Counted from the stretch's first letter, positions 41,979 through 50,903 are shown. The stretch is DNA of 64,000 nucleotides from Halocalculus aciditolerans (GCF_014647475.1 NZ_BMPG01000001.1:620001-684000); one strand, 5' to 3'. The notes: generated by a model from the letters alone, not told the origin. Numbers and translations are program-made.

Positions 41979-43697
41979 ATGGAAGAGAACGGGGAGAAGG
42001 ACCCGAGTCTGCGGTCGAGTGAGGTGACGAGCGGGCCGGAGCGCGCGCCGCACCGGTCGATGTTCCGAGCGATGGGATACGACGACGAGGACTTGTCGTC
42101 GCCGATGATCGGGGTGGCGAATCCGGCGGCGGACATCACGCCGTGTAACGTGCATCTCGACGACGTCGCGGACGCGGCCGTCGAGGGCGTGGACCGCGGC
42201 GGCGGGATGCCCATCGAGTTCGGGACGATCACGATTTCGGACGCGATTTCGATGGGGCACGAGGGGATGCGGGCGAGCCTCATCAGTCGCGAGGTCATCG
42301 CGGACTCCGTCGAGCTGGTGGCGTTCGGTGAGCGCCTCGACGGCCTCGTGACGGTGGCGGGCTGCGATAAGAACCTCCCGGGGATGATGATGGCCGCGAT
42401 TCGGACGGACCTCCCGTCCGTCTTCCTCTACGGCGGCTCCATCATGCCGGGCGAGCACGGGGGCCGCGAGGTCACAGTGCAGAACGTCTTCGAGGCGGTG
42501 GGGACGCACGCGGCGGGCGACATGACCGACGAGGAGCTCGAGGACTTAGAGCGGAACGCGTGTCCGGGCGCTGGCTCCTGCGGCGGGATGTTCACGGCGA
42601 ACACGATGGCGTCGCTGGCGGAGACGCTGGGGCTCGCGCCGCTCGGGAGCGCGAGCCCGCCGGCGGAGTCGGGGGCGCGCATCCGTACGGGGAAGACCGC
42701 GGGCGAGCTCGCCGTCGAAGCCGTCGAAGCGGGCAGAAAACCGAGCGACATCCTCTCGCGGGAGTCGTTCGAGAACGCCATCGCGGTGCAGGTGGCGCTC
42801 GGCGGGTCGACGAACGGCGTCCTCCATCTGCTCGCGCTCGCCGCGGAGGCGGGCATCGACCTCGACATTCAGGACTTCAACGAGATAAGCGGCCGGACGC
42901 CGAAAATCGCGAACCTCCAGCCGGGCGGGGAGCGCGTGATGAAGGACCTCGACAGCTACGGCGGCGTCCCCGTGATTATCCGCCGACTCCTCGACGGCGG
43001 CTACCTCCACGGCGACGCGATGACGGTCACGGGCCGCACCATCGCGGAGGAGTTGGAGACGCTCGACCTCCCGCCGGACGACCAGATCGACGCGACCTTC
43101 CTCCGGTCCGTCGACGACCCCTTCCACGAGGAGGGGGCCATCAAGGTGCTCTCCGGGAATCTCGCGCCGGACGGCGCGGTGCTCAAGGTCACGGGCGAGG
43201 ACGACTTCCGGCACGTCGGCCCCGCGAGGGTCTTCGAATCCGAGGAGGACGCGATGGAGACGGTGCAGAACGGCGGTATCGCGTCCGGCGACGTCATCGT
43301 CATCCGGAACGAGGGGCCGCAGGGCGGCCCCGGGATGCGGGAGATGCTCGGCGTCACCGCCGCCGTCGTCGGCCAGGGCCACGAGGACGACGTCGCGATG
43401 GTCACTGACGGCCGGTTCAGCGGGGCGACCCGCGGGCCGATGCTCGGCCACGCCGCCCCCGAAGCCGCCGCCGGCGGCCCCATCGCCGCCATCGAGGACG
43501 GCGACGTCGTCACCGTCGACGTCCCGAACCGCGAACTCTCCGTCGACCTGAGTGAGGAAGAACTCGACGAACGCATGGAGGACTGGGAGCCCGCCGACCA
43601 CGGCTACGACGGCGGCGTCCTCCGCAAATACGGCGACCTCTTCGGCTCCGCCGCAAACGGCGCAGTGACGAACCCCGCGGTGAAGCGGGACGACTAA
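41979..43697 (+). CDS. ilvD: Dihydroxy-acid dehydratase
   Basis: 572 residues. Fe-S enzyme of valine, leucine and isoleucine synthesis; dehydrates 2,3-dihydroxy acids to 2-oxo acids. Cluster cysteines are in TPCNVHLD, VAGCDKNLPG and NACPGAGSCGGMFTANTM. The C-terminus includes VTDGRFSGATRGPMLGHAAPEA. The start MEENGEKDPSLRSSEV at 41979 is supported by the adjoining AT-rich promoter. The last 12 codons and stop belong to a 114-bp tandem repeat. No other branched-chain genes are nearby. Confidence 0.96.
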   Translation: MEENGEKDPSLRSSEVTSGPERAPHRSMFRAMGYDDEDLSSPMIGVANPAADITPCNVHLDDVADAAVEGVDRGGGMPIEFGTITISDAISMGHEGMRASLISREVIADSVELVAFGERLDGLVTVAGCDKNLPGMMMAAIRTDLPSVFLYGGSIMPGEHGGREVTVQNVFEAVGTHAAGDMTDEELEDLERNACPGAGSCGGMFTANTMASLAETLGLAPLGSASPPAESGARIRTGKTAGELAVEAVEAGRKPSDILSRESFENAIAVQVALGGSTNGVLHLLALAAEAGIDLDIQDFNEISGRTPKIANLQPGGERVMKDLDSYGGVPVIIRRLLDGGYLHGDAMTVTGRTIAEELETLDLPPDDQIDATFLRSVDDPFHEEGAIKVLSGNLAPDGAVLKVTGEDDFRHVGPARVFESEEDAMETVQNGGIASGDVIVIRNEGPQGGPGMREMLGVTAAVVGQGHEDDVAMVTDGRFSGATRGPMLGHAAPEAAAGGPIAAIEDGDVVTVDVPNRELSVDLSEEELDERMEDWEPADHGYDGGVLRKYGDLFGSAANGAVTNPAVKRDD

Positions 43698-43923
43698 CAG
43701 GGGTTCGACGTCTTTTTGGTCCAGATTTTTGCGCGAGTGAGCGCCAGCGAGCGAGGGGAAAAAGGTGGAACGCGCGCAGTGACGAACCCCGCAGTGAAGC
43801 GGGACGACTAACAGGGGTTCGACGTCTTTTTGGTCCAGATTTTTGCGCGAGTGAGCGCCAGCGAGCGAGGGGAAAAAGGTGGAACGCGCGCAGTGACGAA
43901 CCCCGCGGTGAAGCGGGACGACT
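43661..43923 (+). repeat. 114-bp tandem repeat including the ilvD 3' end
   Basis: Copies begin with CGCAGTGACGAACCCCGC at 43661, 43775 and 43889 (the third is partial). Each copy holds the last 12 ilvD codons through the stop, GTCTTTTTGGTCC and GATTTTTGCGCGAG (two T5 tracts, terminator-like), and the common haloarchaeal GAGTGAGCGCCAGCGAGCGAGG. The copies differ at one or two bases, so the duplication is recent. The period is 38 codons, but each copy keeps its own stop. Confidence 0.9.
43713..43733 (+). terminator. ilvD terminator-like T tracts (repeated at 43827)
   Basis: CTTTTTGG and ATTTTTG, 13 nt apart, lie about 15-35 nt after the ilvD stop, as in haloarchaeal T-rich terminators. The tandem repeat gives a second identical set 114 nt downstream. 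Confidence 0.5.
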
Positions 43924-44041
43924 GACTGGGTTCTTCGCCTCGTTCCGCTCTTCTCTCCGTTCCCCGAATCCTCCCCCCGGTCCGTGCCTTCGCTGAGCGC
44001 GAGTACCCGCGCGATGCGAGGCGTCGCACGCCGGTACGCGC

Positions 44042-44407
44042 TCACACGCGTTCGCGTCGGAAGTCGGGGAGCGGGCGGATGACGCCGAAGGCGAGGCGGT
44101 TGGCGAGCGCGCCGACGCCGATGCCGAGGAGGAGCCACGGGACGGAGCGGAAGACGTCGTCGGCGGCGGCGACCGCCCAGACGATGCCGAGGATGGCGGC
44201 GACGCCGACGGCCACGAGGGCGTAGACGCCGGCGCGGCTCCGGTCGGCAGCGGCGAGGAGGCCGGCGGTGGCGACGGCTGCGACGCCCGCGACCCACGGG
44301 GCGAACGGCGGGTGGAACGAGCGGAGCTGGAGGGCGGCGACGACGACGGCGGATCCGGCCGTGATGAAGTCCACCGCGACCGCGCGCCGCTCGGAATCGT
44401 CGAGCAC
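44042..44407 (-). CDS. Four-helix membrane protein of unknown function
   Basis: 121 residues with four hydrophobic helices (about 12-27, 33-54, 58-82 and 88-105) and a basic tail (RPLPDFRRERV). It starts MLDDSERRAVAVDF. The haloarchaeal composition and the positive-inside pattern support a real protein; no family is recognised. It follows the CoA-transferase on the same strand reading away from ilvD. Confidence 0.65.
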   Translation of the reverse strand: MLDDSERRAVAVDFITAGSAVVVAALQLRSFHPPFAPWVAGVAAVATAGLLAAADRSRAGVYALVAVGVAAILGIVWAVAAADDVFRSVPWLLLGIGVGALANRLAFGVIRPLPDFRRERV

Positions 44408-44465
44408 GCGTCCGACTACGGGGACGGGCGGGAAAAACGTGTGCGCGTGGGTTCGCGTCGCGGGC

Positions 44466-45683
44466 TCAGATGACGTCGTCGTCGCGGAGGGCGGCGTACG
44501 CGTCCGCGTCGAGGCCGAGTTCGTCGCGGTAGACGGCGTCGTTGTGTTCGCCGTGGCGGGGGCCGAGGTGGTCGACGCCGCCGGGAGTGCGAGAGAACTT
44601 CGGGACCGCGGCGGCGGTCTTCGTCGGGCCGACGTCGGCGTCGTCGACTTCGACGATGTCGTCGCGCGCGTCGTACTGGTCGTCCTCGTGGATGTCGGCG
44701 ATGTCGTAGACCGGGCCGACGATGGCGTCGTTCGCCTCCATCGTCTCGATGACCTCGCTGGTCGGGCGCTGGCTGGTCCACGCTTCGATTTCGGCGTCGA
44801 GCGCGTCGACGTGCTCGATGCGGGCGTCGTTGTCGGCGAAGCGCGGGTCGTCGACGAGCCCCGGTTTCCCGATGGCGTCGGCGACGTTCTCGAAGATGCG
44901 CTGGCTGGACGCAGAGAGCGTGACGTAGCCGTCCGCGGTCTCGTAGACGTTCCGCGGGGCGGCGCTCGGATGGCGGTTCCCGGTTCTCTCGGGGACGCGG
45001 TCGAGTTTGTCGTAGGCTTCGACGTCCCCGAGGAAGAGCCGGAAGAGCGGTTCGTAGAGGCTGACGTCGATGACTTGGCCTTCGCCGCTGCCGCCGCGGC
45101 CGACGTCGCGTTCGAAGATGGCGAACATCGACGCCTGCACGGCGAACTGCGCGGCGGTGAGGTCGGCGAGGCTGATGGGCGGGAGGAGCGGCTCGGAGTC
45201 GGGGAAGCCGTTGACGTGCGCCCACCCCGAGAGGCCTTCGGCGACCGTGCCGAACCCGGGTTTCTCGCGGCGCGGCCCCGTCTGTCCGTACCCGGAGAGG
45301 CGGACGACGACGAGTTCCTCGTTCACGCCGCGGAGGACGTCGGGGTCGAGGTTCCAGCGTTCGAGCGTGCCCGGCCGGAAGTTCTCGAAGAAGAGGTCGG
45401 CGTCCGCGACGAGGTCGAGGAGGAGGTTCCGGCCGCGTTCGTCCGAGAGGTCGAGCGTGATACAGCGTTTGTTCCGGCCGACGGACTTCCACCAGAGGGA
45501 GGTGTCGCCGTCGAACGGCGGCCACTCGCGAATGGGGTCTTCGTGTTCGGGGTGTTCGACCATCACGACGTCCGCGCCGAAGTCCGCGAGCTGTGCGGTG
45601 GCGAACCCGCCGCTGATCATCCCGGAGCAGTCGATGACGCGCAGGCCGTCGAGCGGGCCGTCGCGCCGTCGGGCAGGAGGCAT
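44466..45683 (-). CDS. CaiB/BaiF-family (family III) CoA-transferase
   Basis: 405 residues. GLRVIDCSGMISGGFATAQLADFGADVVMVEHPE at the N-terminus and NKRCITLDLSDERGRNLLLDLVADADLFFENFRPGTLERW are family signatures. The catalytic aspartate is in ISLADLTAAQFAVQASMFAIFE. These enzymes move CoA between carboxylic acids; the substrate pair is unknown. Immediately downstream of thiB on the same strand (39 nt), though the chemistry seems unrelated. Confidence 0.93.
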   Translation of the reverse strand: MPPARRRDGPLDGLRVIDCSGMISGGFATAQLADFGADVVMVEHPEHEDPIREWPPFDGDTSLWWKSVGRNKRCITLDLSDERGRNLLLDLVADADLFFENFRPGTLERWNLDPDVLRGVNEELVVVRLSGYGQTGPRREKPGFGTVAEGLSGWAHVNGFPDSEPLLPPISLADLTAAQFAVQASMFAIFERDVGRGGSGEGQVIDVSLYEPLFRLFLGDVEAYDKLDRVPERTGNRHPSAAPRNVYETADGYVTLSASSQRIFENVADAIGKPGLVDDPRFADNDARIEHVDALDAEIEAWTSQRPTSEVIETMEANDAIVGPVYDIADIHEDDQYDARDDIVEVDDADVGPTKTAAAVPKFSRTPGGVDHLGPRHGEHNDAVYRDELGLDADAYAALRDDDVI

Positions 45684-45722
45684 TATTACGGCGTGGACGC
45701 GCCGGCGTGAAGCGTCTTTTCC

Positions 45723-46871
45723 TCAGTTCGACGCGACCTGGCGCGCCCACGCGGACCGCCAGTCGTCGGCGTGCTCGCGGAGCGTCGCGACGTCGTACTG
45801 TACGGTCTCCGCGGGGCGTTTCGCGTACTGCTGGTACTCCTCGGGGAGGCTCGCGTTCTCGACGGAGGGAACGCCGACGTTCAGGACGGCGGTCCGCTGC
45901 TGGACGTCGGGCTGGAGGAGGAAGGACGCGAACTCGTCGACGAGGCCGCCCTGCTCGGTCGTCGCGAACTTCCCGACGCCACCGATGTACGCGTACCCCT
46001 GGTCGTTCGGGAACGCGATCCGGTGTTTATCGAGGTCGGAGTCGCTGTTCGCGGCGTATATCTGGTCGGTGGAGTAGGAGACGACCATCGGGGCTTCGCC
46101 GCTGCCGTACGCGCTGTAGGAGGCGTTCCACGACTTCAGGACGTGCGCGCCGTTGTCCATCAGCTGCTTCCAGTAGTCGAGGTAGTGGTCTTCGCCCTTC
46201 GTGTGGACGGTCCAGAGGAGGAAGTCGAGGCCCGTCACGGTGGTCTGCGGGTTCGCGAGGAGGAGGCCGCCCTCGTACTGGTCGGCGAGGAGGTCGTCGA
46301 AGGTTTTCGGCTCCTCGATCTGGGTGGCGTCGTAGACGATGCAGACGTGTGACGCGCCGGTGGGGACGACGCGTTTCTGCGCGTCGAACCAGTAGTCGTC
46401 GACGACGGTCGACGTGTCGATGCTGTCGAGCGGCGTGAAGAGCGCGGTGTCGTCTCCGAGGACGCGTTCGGCGCGCACGAGGTCGGTCGGGGTGACGCCG
46501 ACGTAGGCGTCCGCGCCGAGCGGCGCGCCCTGGTCGCGGCGCTGGATGAAGTCGTTTATCTCCCCGTCGCGCACCACCCACTCCAGCGTCACGTCGTCGT
46601 GGCGCTTCTCGAACTCCTGTTTGACCCAGTCGCCCGCGCTCGTGCTCACCGCGTTGACGTAGGATTCGCCCGCGCCGACGCGGAGCGTCCGCGACCCCTG
46701 CGCGGTCGACGTCGTACCGCCCGTCGTCGTGCCGGTCGTGTCGGTCGCGGTCGTGGTGTCGCCCCCGCCGCCGGAACAGCCGGCGAGCGCGGCGACGGCG
46801 GCCGCCCCCGTCCCGGCGAGGTACGCGCGGCGCGTCCGGGAGGGCGAGCGACGCGGAGCGTCGTCGCTCAT
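45723..46871 (-). CDS. thiB: Thiamine ABC transporter substrate-binding lipoprotein
   Basis: 382 residues. The N-terminus has SRTRRAYLAGTG (twin arginine, Tat-like) and ALAGCSGGGG (lipobox, Cys near residue 31), then a Thr-rich linker. The type II periplasmic-binding fold includes LRVGAGESYVNAVSTSAGDWVKQEFEKRH, VPTGASHVCIVYD and YSTDQIYAANSD, similar to ThiB/TbpA. The start is the ATG at 46871, coupled by ATGA to the thiamine-binding protein upstream. The permease and ATPase genes that usually follow are not in this window. Confidence 0.9.
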   Translation of the reverse strand: MSDDAPRRSPSRTRRAYLAGTGAAAVAALAGCSGGGGDTTTATDTTGTTTGGTTSTAQGSRTLRVGAGESYVNAVSTSAGDWVKQEFEKRHDDVTLEWVVRDGEINDFIQRRDQGAPLGADAYVGVTPTDLVRAERVLGDDTALFTPLDSIDTSTVVDDYWFDAQKRVVPTGASHVCIVYDATQIEEPKTFDDLLADQYEGGLLLANPQTTVTGLDFLLWTVHTKGEDHYLDYWKQLMDNGAHVLKSWNASYSAYGSGEAPMVVSYSTDQIYAANSDSDLDKHRIAFPNDQGYAYIGGVGKFATTEQGGLVDEFASFLLQPDVQQRTAVLNVGVPSVENASLPEEYQQYAKRPAETVQYDVATLREHADDWRSAWARQVASN

Positions 46872-47182
46872 CGGCTCCGCGCCTCCCGACCGAGGTGGGC
46901 TTCCACGCGGTCGACCTTCTCGTCGACCGCGAGCGTCTCCTCGCGGAAGTGGTCGACTTTGAGGTTCAGGCTGACGCGCGGCGCGTCGACGGCCTCCGCC
47001 GCGGCCTTCGCGGCGTCGAGCACGGCGTCGAGCGTCTCGGCTTCCAGCGTCGTCTCCATCGGGTGCGTCTCGTAGCGGACGTCGCAGTCGTCGAGCGCGT
47101 CGACGGCGCTCGCGATTTCGGCGTCGAAGTCGACGCCCGGCGAGTCCAGGGGTGCGACTGACAGGCTCGCTGTCACGGTCAT
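46868..47182 (-). CDS. MTH1187/YkoF-family thiamine-binding protein
   Basis: 104 residues. MTVTASLSVAPLDSPGVDFDAEIASAVDALDDCDVRYETHPMETTLEAETLDAVLDAAKAA fits the MTH1187 family: ferredoxin-like fold, TxxxV/LxxxP start and the ThPMgT-like YETHPMETT motif that binds thiamine. Its stop overlaps thiB's ATG, supporting the thiamine assignment of both. Its promoter has an inverted repeat around the TATA box. Confidence 0.9.
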   Translation of the reverse strand: MTVTASLSVAPLDSPGVDFDAEIASAVDALDDCDVRYETHPMETTLEAETLDAVLDAAKAAAEAVDAPRVSLNLKVDHFREETLAVDEKVDRVEAHLGREARSR

Positions 47183-47194
47183 AGCTCACCGTTT

Positions 47195-47224
47195 GAACCA
47201 CCCGATATTATAACTTAGTGGTTC
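47195..47224 (-). promoter_or_regulatory. Inverted repeat around the TATA box of the thiamine-binding operon
   Basis: GAACCAC (47195-47201) and GTGGTTC (47218-47224) are perfect 7-bp inverted copies around ATATTATAACTTA. The element is 13-42 nt upstream of the MTH1187-family start at 47182, where a haloarchaeal core promoter would be. A thiamine- or TPP-sensing repressor site is likely. No TPP riboswitch is recognisable. Confidence 0.55.
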
Positions 47225-47321
47225 GAGTGGTCGATGCGTTCGCACTGACCGCTGCCCACGCGGTGCGGTGTGGTATCACGCGTTCCCGCGGGTTTTTCCG
47301 TGCCGACAACCTAGCACGAGT

Positions 47322-47606
47322 ATGAGTGAAGAACAAGGGCGACGGAACCTCCGGATGCCCGACGACGACGAGCTGTTCGCGGTCGTCACCCAGCACAACG
47401 GTGGCAACCACGTCCAGCTCCGCTGTGAAGACGGCAAAGAGCGCATGGGCCGCATCCCCGGCCGCATGAAGTACCGAACCTGGATCAGCGAGGGCGACGT
47501 CGTCCTCTGTGAACCCTGGGACTGGCAGGACGAGAAAGCCAACGTCGAGTGGCGCTACTCCGAGCAGGACGCAGAGCAGCTCCGCCGCGAAGGCCACATC
47601 GACTAA
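47322..47606 (+). CDS. eif1a: Translation initiation factor eIF1A
   Basis: 94 residues, a full-length archaeal aIF1A: basic N-tail ([22 protein letters not shown]), OB fold with [52 protein letters not shown] and a short helix. It stimulates initiator tRNA and mRNA recruitment on the small subunit. The start MSEEQGRR is preferred over the longer frame. Confidence 0.97.
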   Translation: MSEEQGRRNLRMPDDDELFAVVTQHNGGNHVQLRCEDGKERMGRIPGRMKYRTWISEGDVVLCEPWDWQDEKANVEWRYSEQDAEQLRREGHID

Positions 47607-47702
47607 CCCCGCCGTCGCCGACGGCGCGCCCGCGCGGTCGCCACCGCGACCGCTTCGGGTGGCCCGAACCGATTTCTTCTCCTCTCCCCTCTCCGCCGAG
47701 TG

Positions 47703-48389
47703 ATGACGCTCCGCACCGTCACGGTCTTCGCCGTCGCCGCTGTCCTCCCGCTCGTAATCGGCGCGGCGCTCGCGCTCCGCTGGCGGCCGCCGCTCCGCGT
47801 CCGCGCCGAACTCCTCGCGTTCGCGAGCGGTGCCCTCCTCGTCGGTCTCGCCTTCGAGCTCTTCGAGCCCGCCGTCGCCGTCCTCGGTCCGCTCCCGGTC
47901 TTCGTCGCCCTCCTCGCCGGCACCGCCCTCCTCGTCGCCGTCAAATCCGCGCTCGGCCGCGAGGACCACACCGGGCTCGCGCTCCTCGCCGGCGTGCTCG
48001 CCGATGGCGTCGCGGAGAACCTCGCGCTCGGCGTCGCACTCATCGGCCCCGCCGCCGGCGCGACTCCCCTTCTCGCCGGCATCGCCGCGAACAACCTCCC
48101 CGAGGCCCTCGGCGGCGCGAGCGCCATGCACGACGCCGGCTGGCCCGCCCGCCGCGTCCTCCTCGTCTGGACCGCGACCGCGACCGCTCTCGCCGCCGCC
48201 ACCGTCGCCGGCTACGCGGCCCTCGCCGACCTCGGCCCCCTCCCGCTCGCCGTCGTCCGCGCGTTCGGCGCGGGCGCGGTCCTCGCCACTCTCGCCGTCG
48301 AAATCATGCCTGACGCCTACGAGACCGGCGGCCCGACCGTCGCCTTCGCCACCGCTCTCGGTTTCTTCCTCGCCTTCGCCCTCACCTGA
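47703..48389 (+). CDS. ZIP-family metal transporter (second)
   Basis: 228 residues from the ATG at 47703 (a GTG lies before it). Eight helices. Helix IV reads VLADGVAENLALGVAL and helix V reads GIAANNLPEALGGASAMHDAG, the N-x-x-P-E-x-x-G motif of ZIP proteins of this subgroup. It is shorter than the ZIP at 35002 and has no His tail. The substrate is unknown. After its TGA the same frame stays open for 44 more codons. Confidence 0.88.
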   Translation: MTLRTVTVFAVAAVLPLVIGAALALRWRPPLRVRAELLAFASGALLVGLAFELFEPAVAVLGPLPVFVALLAGTALLVAVKSALGREDHTGLALLAGVLADGVAENLALGVALIGPAAGATPLLAGIAANNLPEALGGASAMHDAGWPARRVLLVWTATATALAAATVAGYAALADLGPLPLAVVRAFGAGAVLATLAVEIMPDAYETGGPTVAFATALGFFLAFALT

Positions 48390-48590
48390 ACCCCACAGCG
48401 ACCACAGCCACCGCACACGTCCGTTCACACCGCCCCGCGCCCCCACCACATCGGTACCCCTCTCGGCCTCGCCGTCACGGGCGTCCACGTCGCCTGGAAC
48501 GCCCTCGTCGTCCTCTTCTGACGCTCCCACTCTGCCCGGTTCGCTGCCCCGCCGGTACGTCTTTAGGCGTCCCGGGAGTCACGCCCGCCC

Positions 48591-50081
48591 ATGCAGTCCT
48601 GGGGCGCGAACGACTGGCTCGTCCGCTTCCTCCTCCAGCGCGGCCTCGCCGTCGTCTACCTCCTCGCCTTCCTCGTCGCCGCCCGCCAGTTCCGCCCGCT
48701 CGCCGGCGAAGACGGCCTCCTCCCCCTCGGCGACTACGCCGACCGCGCGAGCGTCACGGAGTCCCCCAGCCTCTTCGTCCTCGTCCCCGACGACCGCCTC
48801 GTCGGTCTCGCCGCCTGGACCGGCGTCGCCCTCTCCGTCGTCGCCCTCCTCGCCGGCCCCTACTGGCTCCCCGCGCCCTACGCCGTCCCCGCCGCCATGG
48901 CGCTCTGGGCGGCCCTCTGGCTCCTCTACCTCTCCTTCGTCAACGCCGGCCGGGTCTTCTACGGCTACGGCTGGGAGTCCATGCTCTTAGAGACCGGCTT
49001 TTTGGCGGTCTTCCTCGGTGCCGGTCCGACCGCGCCCCCGGAGTTCGTGCTCTGGCTCGTCCGCTGGCTGCTGTTCAGAAACATGTTCGGCGCGGGCCTC
49101 ATCAAACTCCGCGGCGACGACGCCTGGCGCGACCTCACCGCGATGGACTTCCACTACGAGACCCAGCCGATGCCGAACGCCGGGAGCTGGTTCGCCCACC
49201 ACCTCCCCGACCGCTTCCACAGAGCTGAGGTCCTCGGAAACCACGTCGTCGAGCTCGCGATTCCCTTCCTCTACTTCGCCCCGCAGCCCTACGCCAGCCT
49301 CGCCGCTCTCGCCACCATCGGCTTCCAGGCGTGGCTGATGGGCACGGGCAACTTCGCGTGGCTCAACTTCCTCACGATGATTCAATCTATCGCGCTGTTC
49401 AGCGACGACACGCTCGCCGTCGCCCTCCCCGTCGACGCCATCCGCGCGGCGCTCGGCGTCCCCACCGGCACGCCCGCCCCGACACCCACGTTCCTCCTCG
49501 TGCTCGCCGTCGCCCTCGTCGTACTCGTCCTCGCGCTCTCCGTCCGCCCCGCCCTGAACCTCCTCTCCCGCGACCAGTACATGAACACCTCGTTCGACCC
49601 GCTCAGACTCGTCAACACCTACGGCGCGTTCGGCTCTATCACGCGCGCCCGCTACGGCCTCGTCGTCGAAGGCACGAACGCCGAGAACCCCGGAGAGGGT
49701 GACTGGCGCGAGTACGAGTTCCGCGGCCAGCCCGTGAAAACCGACGAGCGCCCCCGCCAGTGGGCCCCCTTCCACCTCCGCCTCGACTGGCAGCTCTGGT
49801 TCGCCGCGATGCGCTCGCGGCCCGGCCCCCGCGAACGCTGGCTCACCCCCTTCCTCGACCGCCTGCTCGACGGCGACGAGCGGGTGCACCGCCTCCTCCG
49901 CGACACGCCCTTCCCCGCCGACGACCCGCCCGAGCAGATACGAATCATCCGCTATCGCTACCGGTTCACTACCCCTGAGGAGCGTGCCGAGACGGGTGAC
50001 TGGTGGCGGCGCGAACGCCTCGACACCTACGTCCCCGCGACCAGCGACCCAGGCCGCCGCACTCGGAGGCGGTTCCGATGA
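48591..50081 (+). CDS. Lipase maturation factor family membrane protein
   Basis: 496 residues, several helices. The family signature is visible: RVFYGYGWESMLLETGFLAVFLG, then RNMFGAGLIKLRGDDAWRDLTAMDFHYETQPMPNAGSWFAHHLP. The polar C-terminal domain has WREYEFRGQPVKTDERPRQWAPFHLRLDWQLWFAAM, as in LMF1. Eukaryotic LMF1 matures lipases in the ER. Prokaryotic relatives are common in haloarchaea and of unknown function. It is coupled by ATGA to the small membrane protein downstream. Confidence 0.92.
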   Translation: MQSWGANDWLVRFLLQRGLAVVYLLAFLVAARQFRPLAGEDGLLPLGDYADRASVTESPSLFVLVPDDRLVGLAAWTGVALSVVALLAGPYWLPAPYAVPAAMALWAALWLLYLSFVNAGRVFYGYGWESMLLETGFLAVFLGAGPTAPPEFVLWLVRWLLFRNMFGAGLIKLRGDDAWRDLTAMDFHYETQPMPNAGSWFAHHLPDRFHRAEVLGNHVVELAIPFLYFAPQPYASLAALATIGFQAWLMGTGNFAWLNFLTMIQSIALFSDDTLAVALPVDAIRAALGVPTGTPAPTPTFLLVLAVALVVLVLALSVRPALNLLSRDQYMNTSFDPLRLVNTYGAFGSITRARYGLVVEGTNAENPGEGDWREYEFRGQPVKTDERPRQWAPFHLRLDWQLWFAAMRSRPGPRERWLTPFLDRLLDGDERVHRLLRDTPFPADDPPEQIRIIRYRYRFTTPEERAETGDWWRRERLDTYVPATSDPGRRTRRRFR

Positions 50082-50284
50082 CCGACGCCACGTGGCCGCC
50101 CCGCCTCCCGGCGATAGAGCGCTTCGCCCGCCTCGTCGTCGCCGGCGGTCTCCTCCTCCTCGTCGGCCTCTGGACCACCGAACTCACCGCCTCCCTGCGT
50201 CCGCTCTGGCTCGTCGGCGTCGCTCTCAGCCTGCTCGGCGTCGCCGCGCTCGCCGCCGGCATCTACGAGGAACTCGATACCTGA
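50078..50284 (+). CDS. Small two-helix membrane protein coupled to the LMF gene
   Basis: 68 residues. The N-terminus is MTDATWPPRLPAIERFAR; then come helix VVAGGLLLLVGLWTTEL and a second helix WLVGVALSLLGVAALAAG, ending in an acidic tail. It overlaps the LMF stop by 4 nt, so the two are probably made together. It is not homologous by eye to the trk small proteins. Confidence 0.75.
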   Translation: MTDATWPPRLPAIERFARLVVAGGLLLLVGLWTTELTASLRPLWLVGVALSLLGVAALAAGIYEELDT

Positions 50285-50363
50285 AACAGCCGTCGCTCGT
50301 CGGGTAGCGTCCGAAAGAAACAGCGTGTGTCACGTCGCCGAACGGCGACGAATAATGCGAGGC

Positions 50364-50558
50364 TTACGCGCGAACGACGTTCGTCGCGCGCGGGCCCTTC
50401 GGTGCGTCTTCGATTTCGAACTCGATGTTCTCGCCCTCCTCGAGGTCGGGACCGCCAACGTCCTCCATGTGGAAGAAAACGTCCTCGTCCGCATCGTCAG
50501 TCGAAATGAAACCGTAGCCGCCAGTGTCGTTGAAGAAGTCAACCTTACCGTTTGCCAT
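50364..50558 (-). CDS. cspA: Cold shock protein (CspA family)
   Basis: 64 residues, a single cold-shock OB domain. MANGKVDFFNDTGGYGFISTDDADEDVFFHMEDVGG carries RNP1 (GYGFIS) and RNP2 (VFFHM), followed by LEEGENIEFEIEDAPKGPRATNVV. Binds single-stranded RNA or DNA. The start at MANGKVDFF is conserved. Confidence 0.96.
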   Translation of the reverse strand: MANGKVDFFNDTGGYGFISTDDADEDVFFHMEDVGGPDLEEGENIEFEIEDAPKGPRATNVVRA

Positions 50559-50903
50559 TGCGACTAAACACAATCCCCTCGGACGGATAAGGGTTCCCAT
50601 CCGTCCGCAAAGAGCTGTATGTAGAAGACGAACGTCCGCCGAAACGCCGAAACGGTTGAATAATTCTCGTTCTAGACGGGTTTCGCTAGCTGTGTGTTCG
50701 TATCAGGCGAATCGACGACCGATTCCGGTGGTATCGGAAATTCCCGCCCGCTCGACGTCGCCGCCGCATCCCCCGAGAGAGCATGTGAATCGCTAGCGAG
50801 AGGTGGCCTCGGCACTCATAGGGTTCGTCATCCTTCGGGTGCCAGCCCGGAGTCGGTCGGGTGGAGTCGTCATCGGCCGGTTTCGAGTAGTCCGTGTAGC
50901 GGA
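50559..50903. other. Intergenic region upstream of cspA
   Basis: 345 bp between cspA and the sensor kinase stop. Moderately AT-rich near 50600-50720. There are no convincing genes on either strand: the short frames read Arg/Ser/Pro-rich sequence. A cspA promoter should lie within the first 60 bp, but I see no clear TATA box. Confidence 0.4.

Noticed and set aside
41678-42022. ORFs on both strands around 41626-42022
   Set aside because: They mirror each other through the palindrome, and the plus-strand one overlaps the ilvD start.
43808-44029. 73-codon minus-strand ORF after ilvD
   Set aside because: Reads the antisense of the tandem repeat; arginine-rich and without features.
46868-47321. 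TPP riboswitch upstream of the thiamine operon
   Set aside because: No CUGAGA or GGGA-type TPP core is visible in the short leader; the TATA-flanking inverted repeat is the better explanation.
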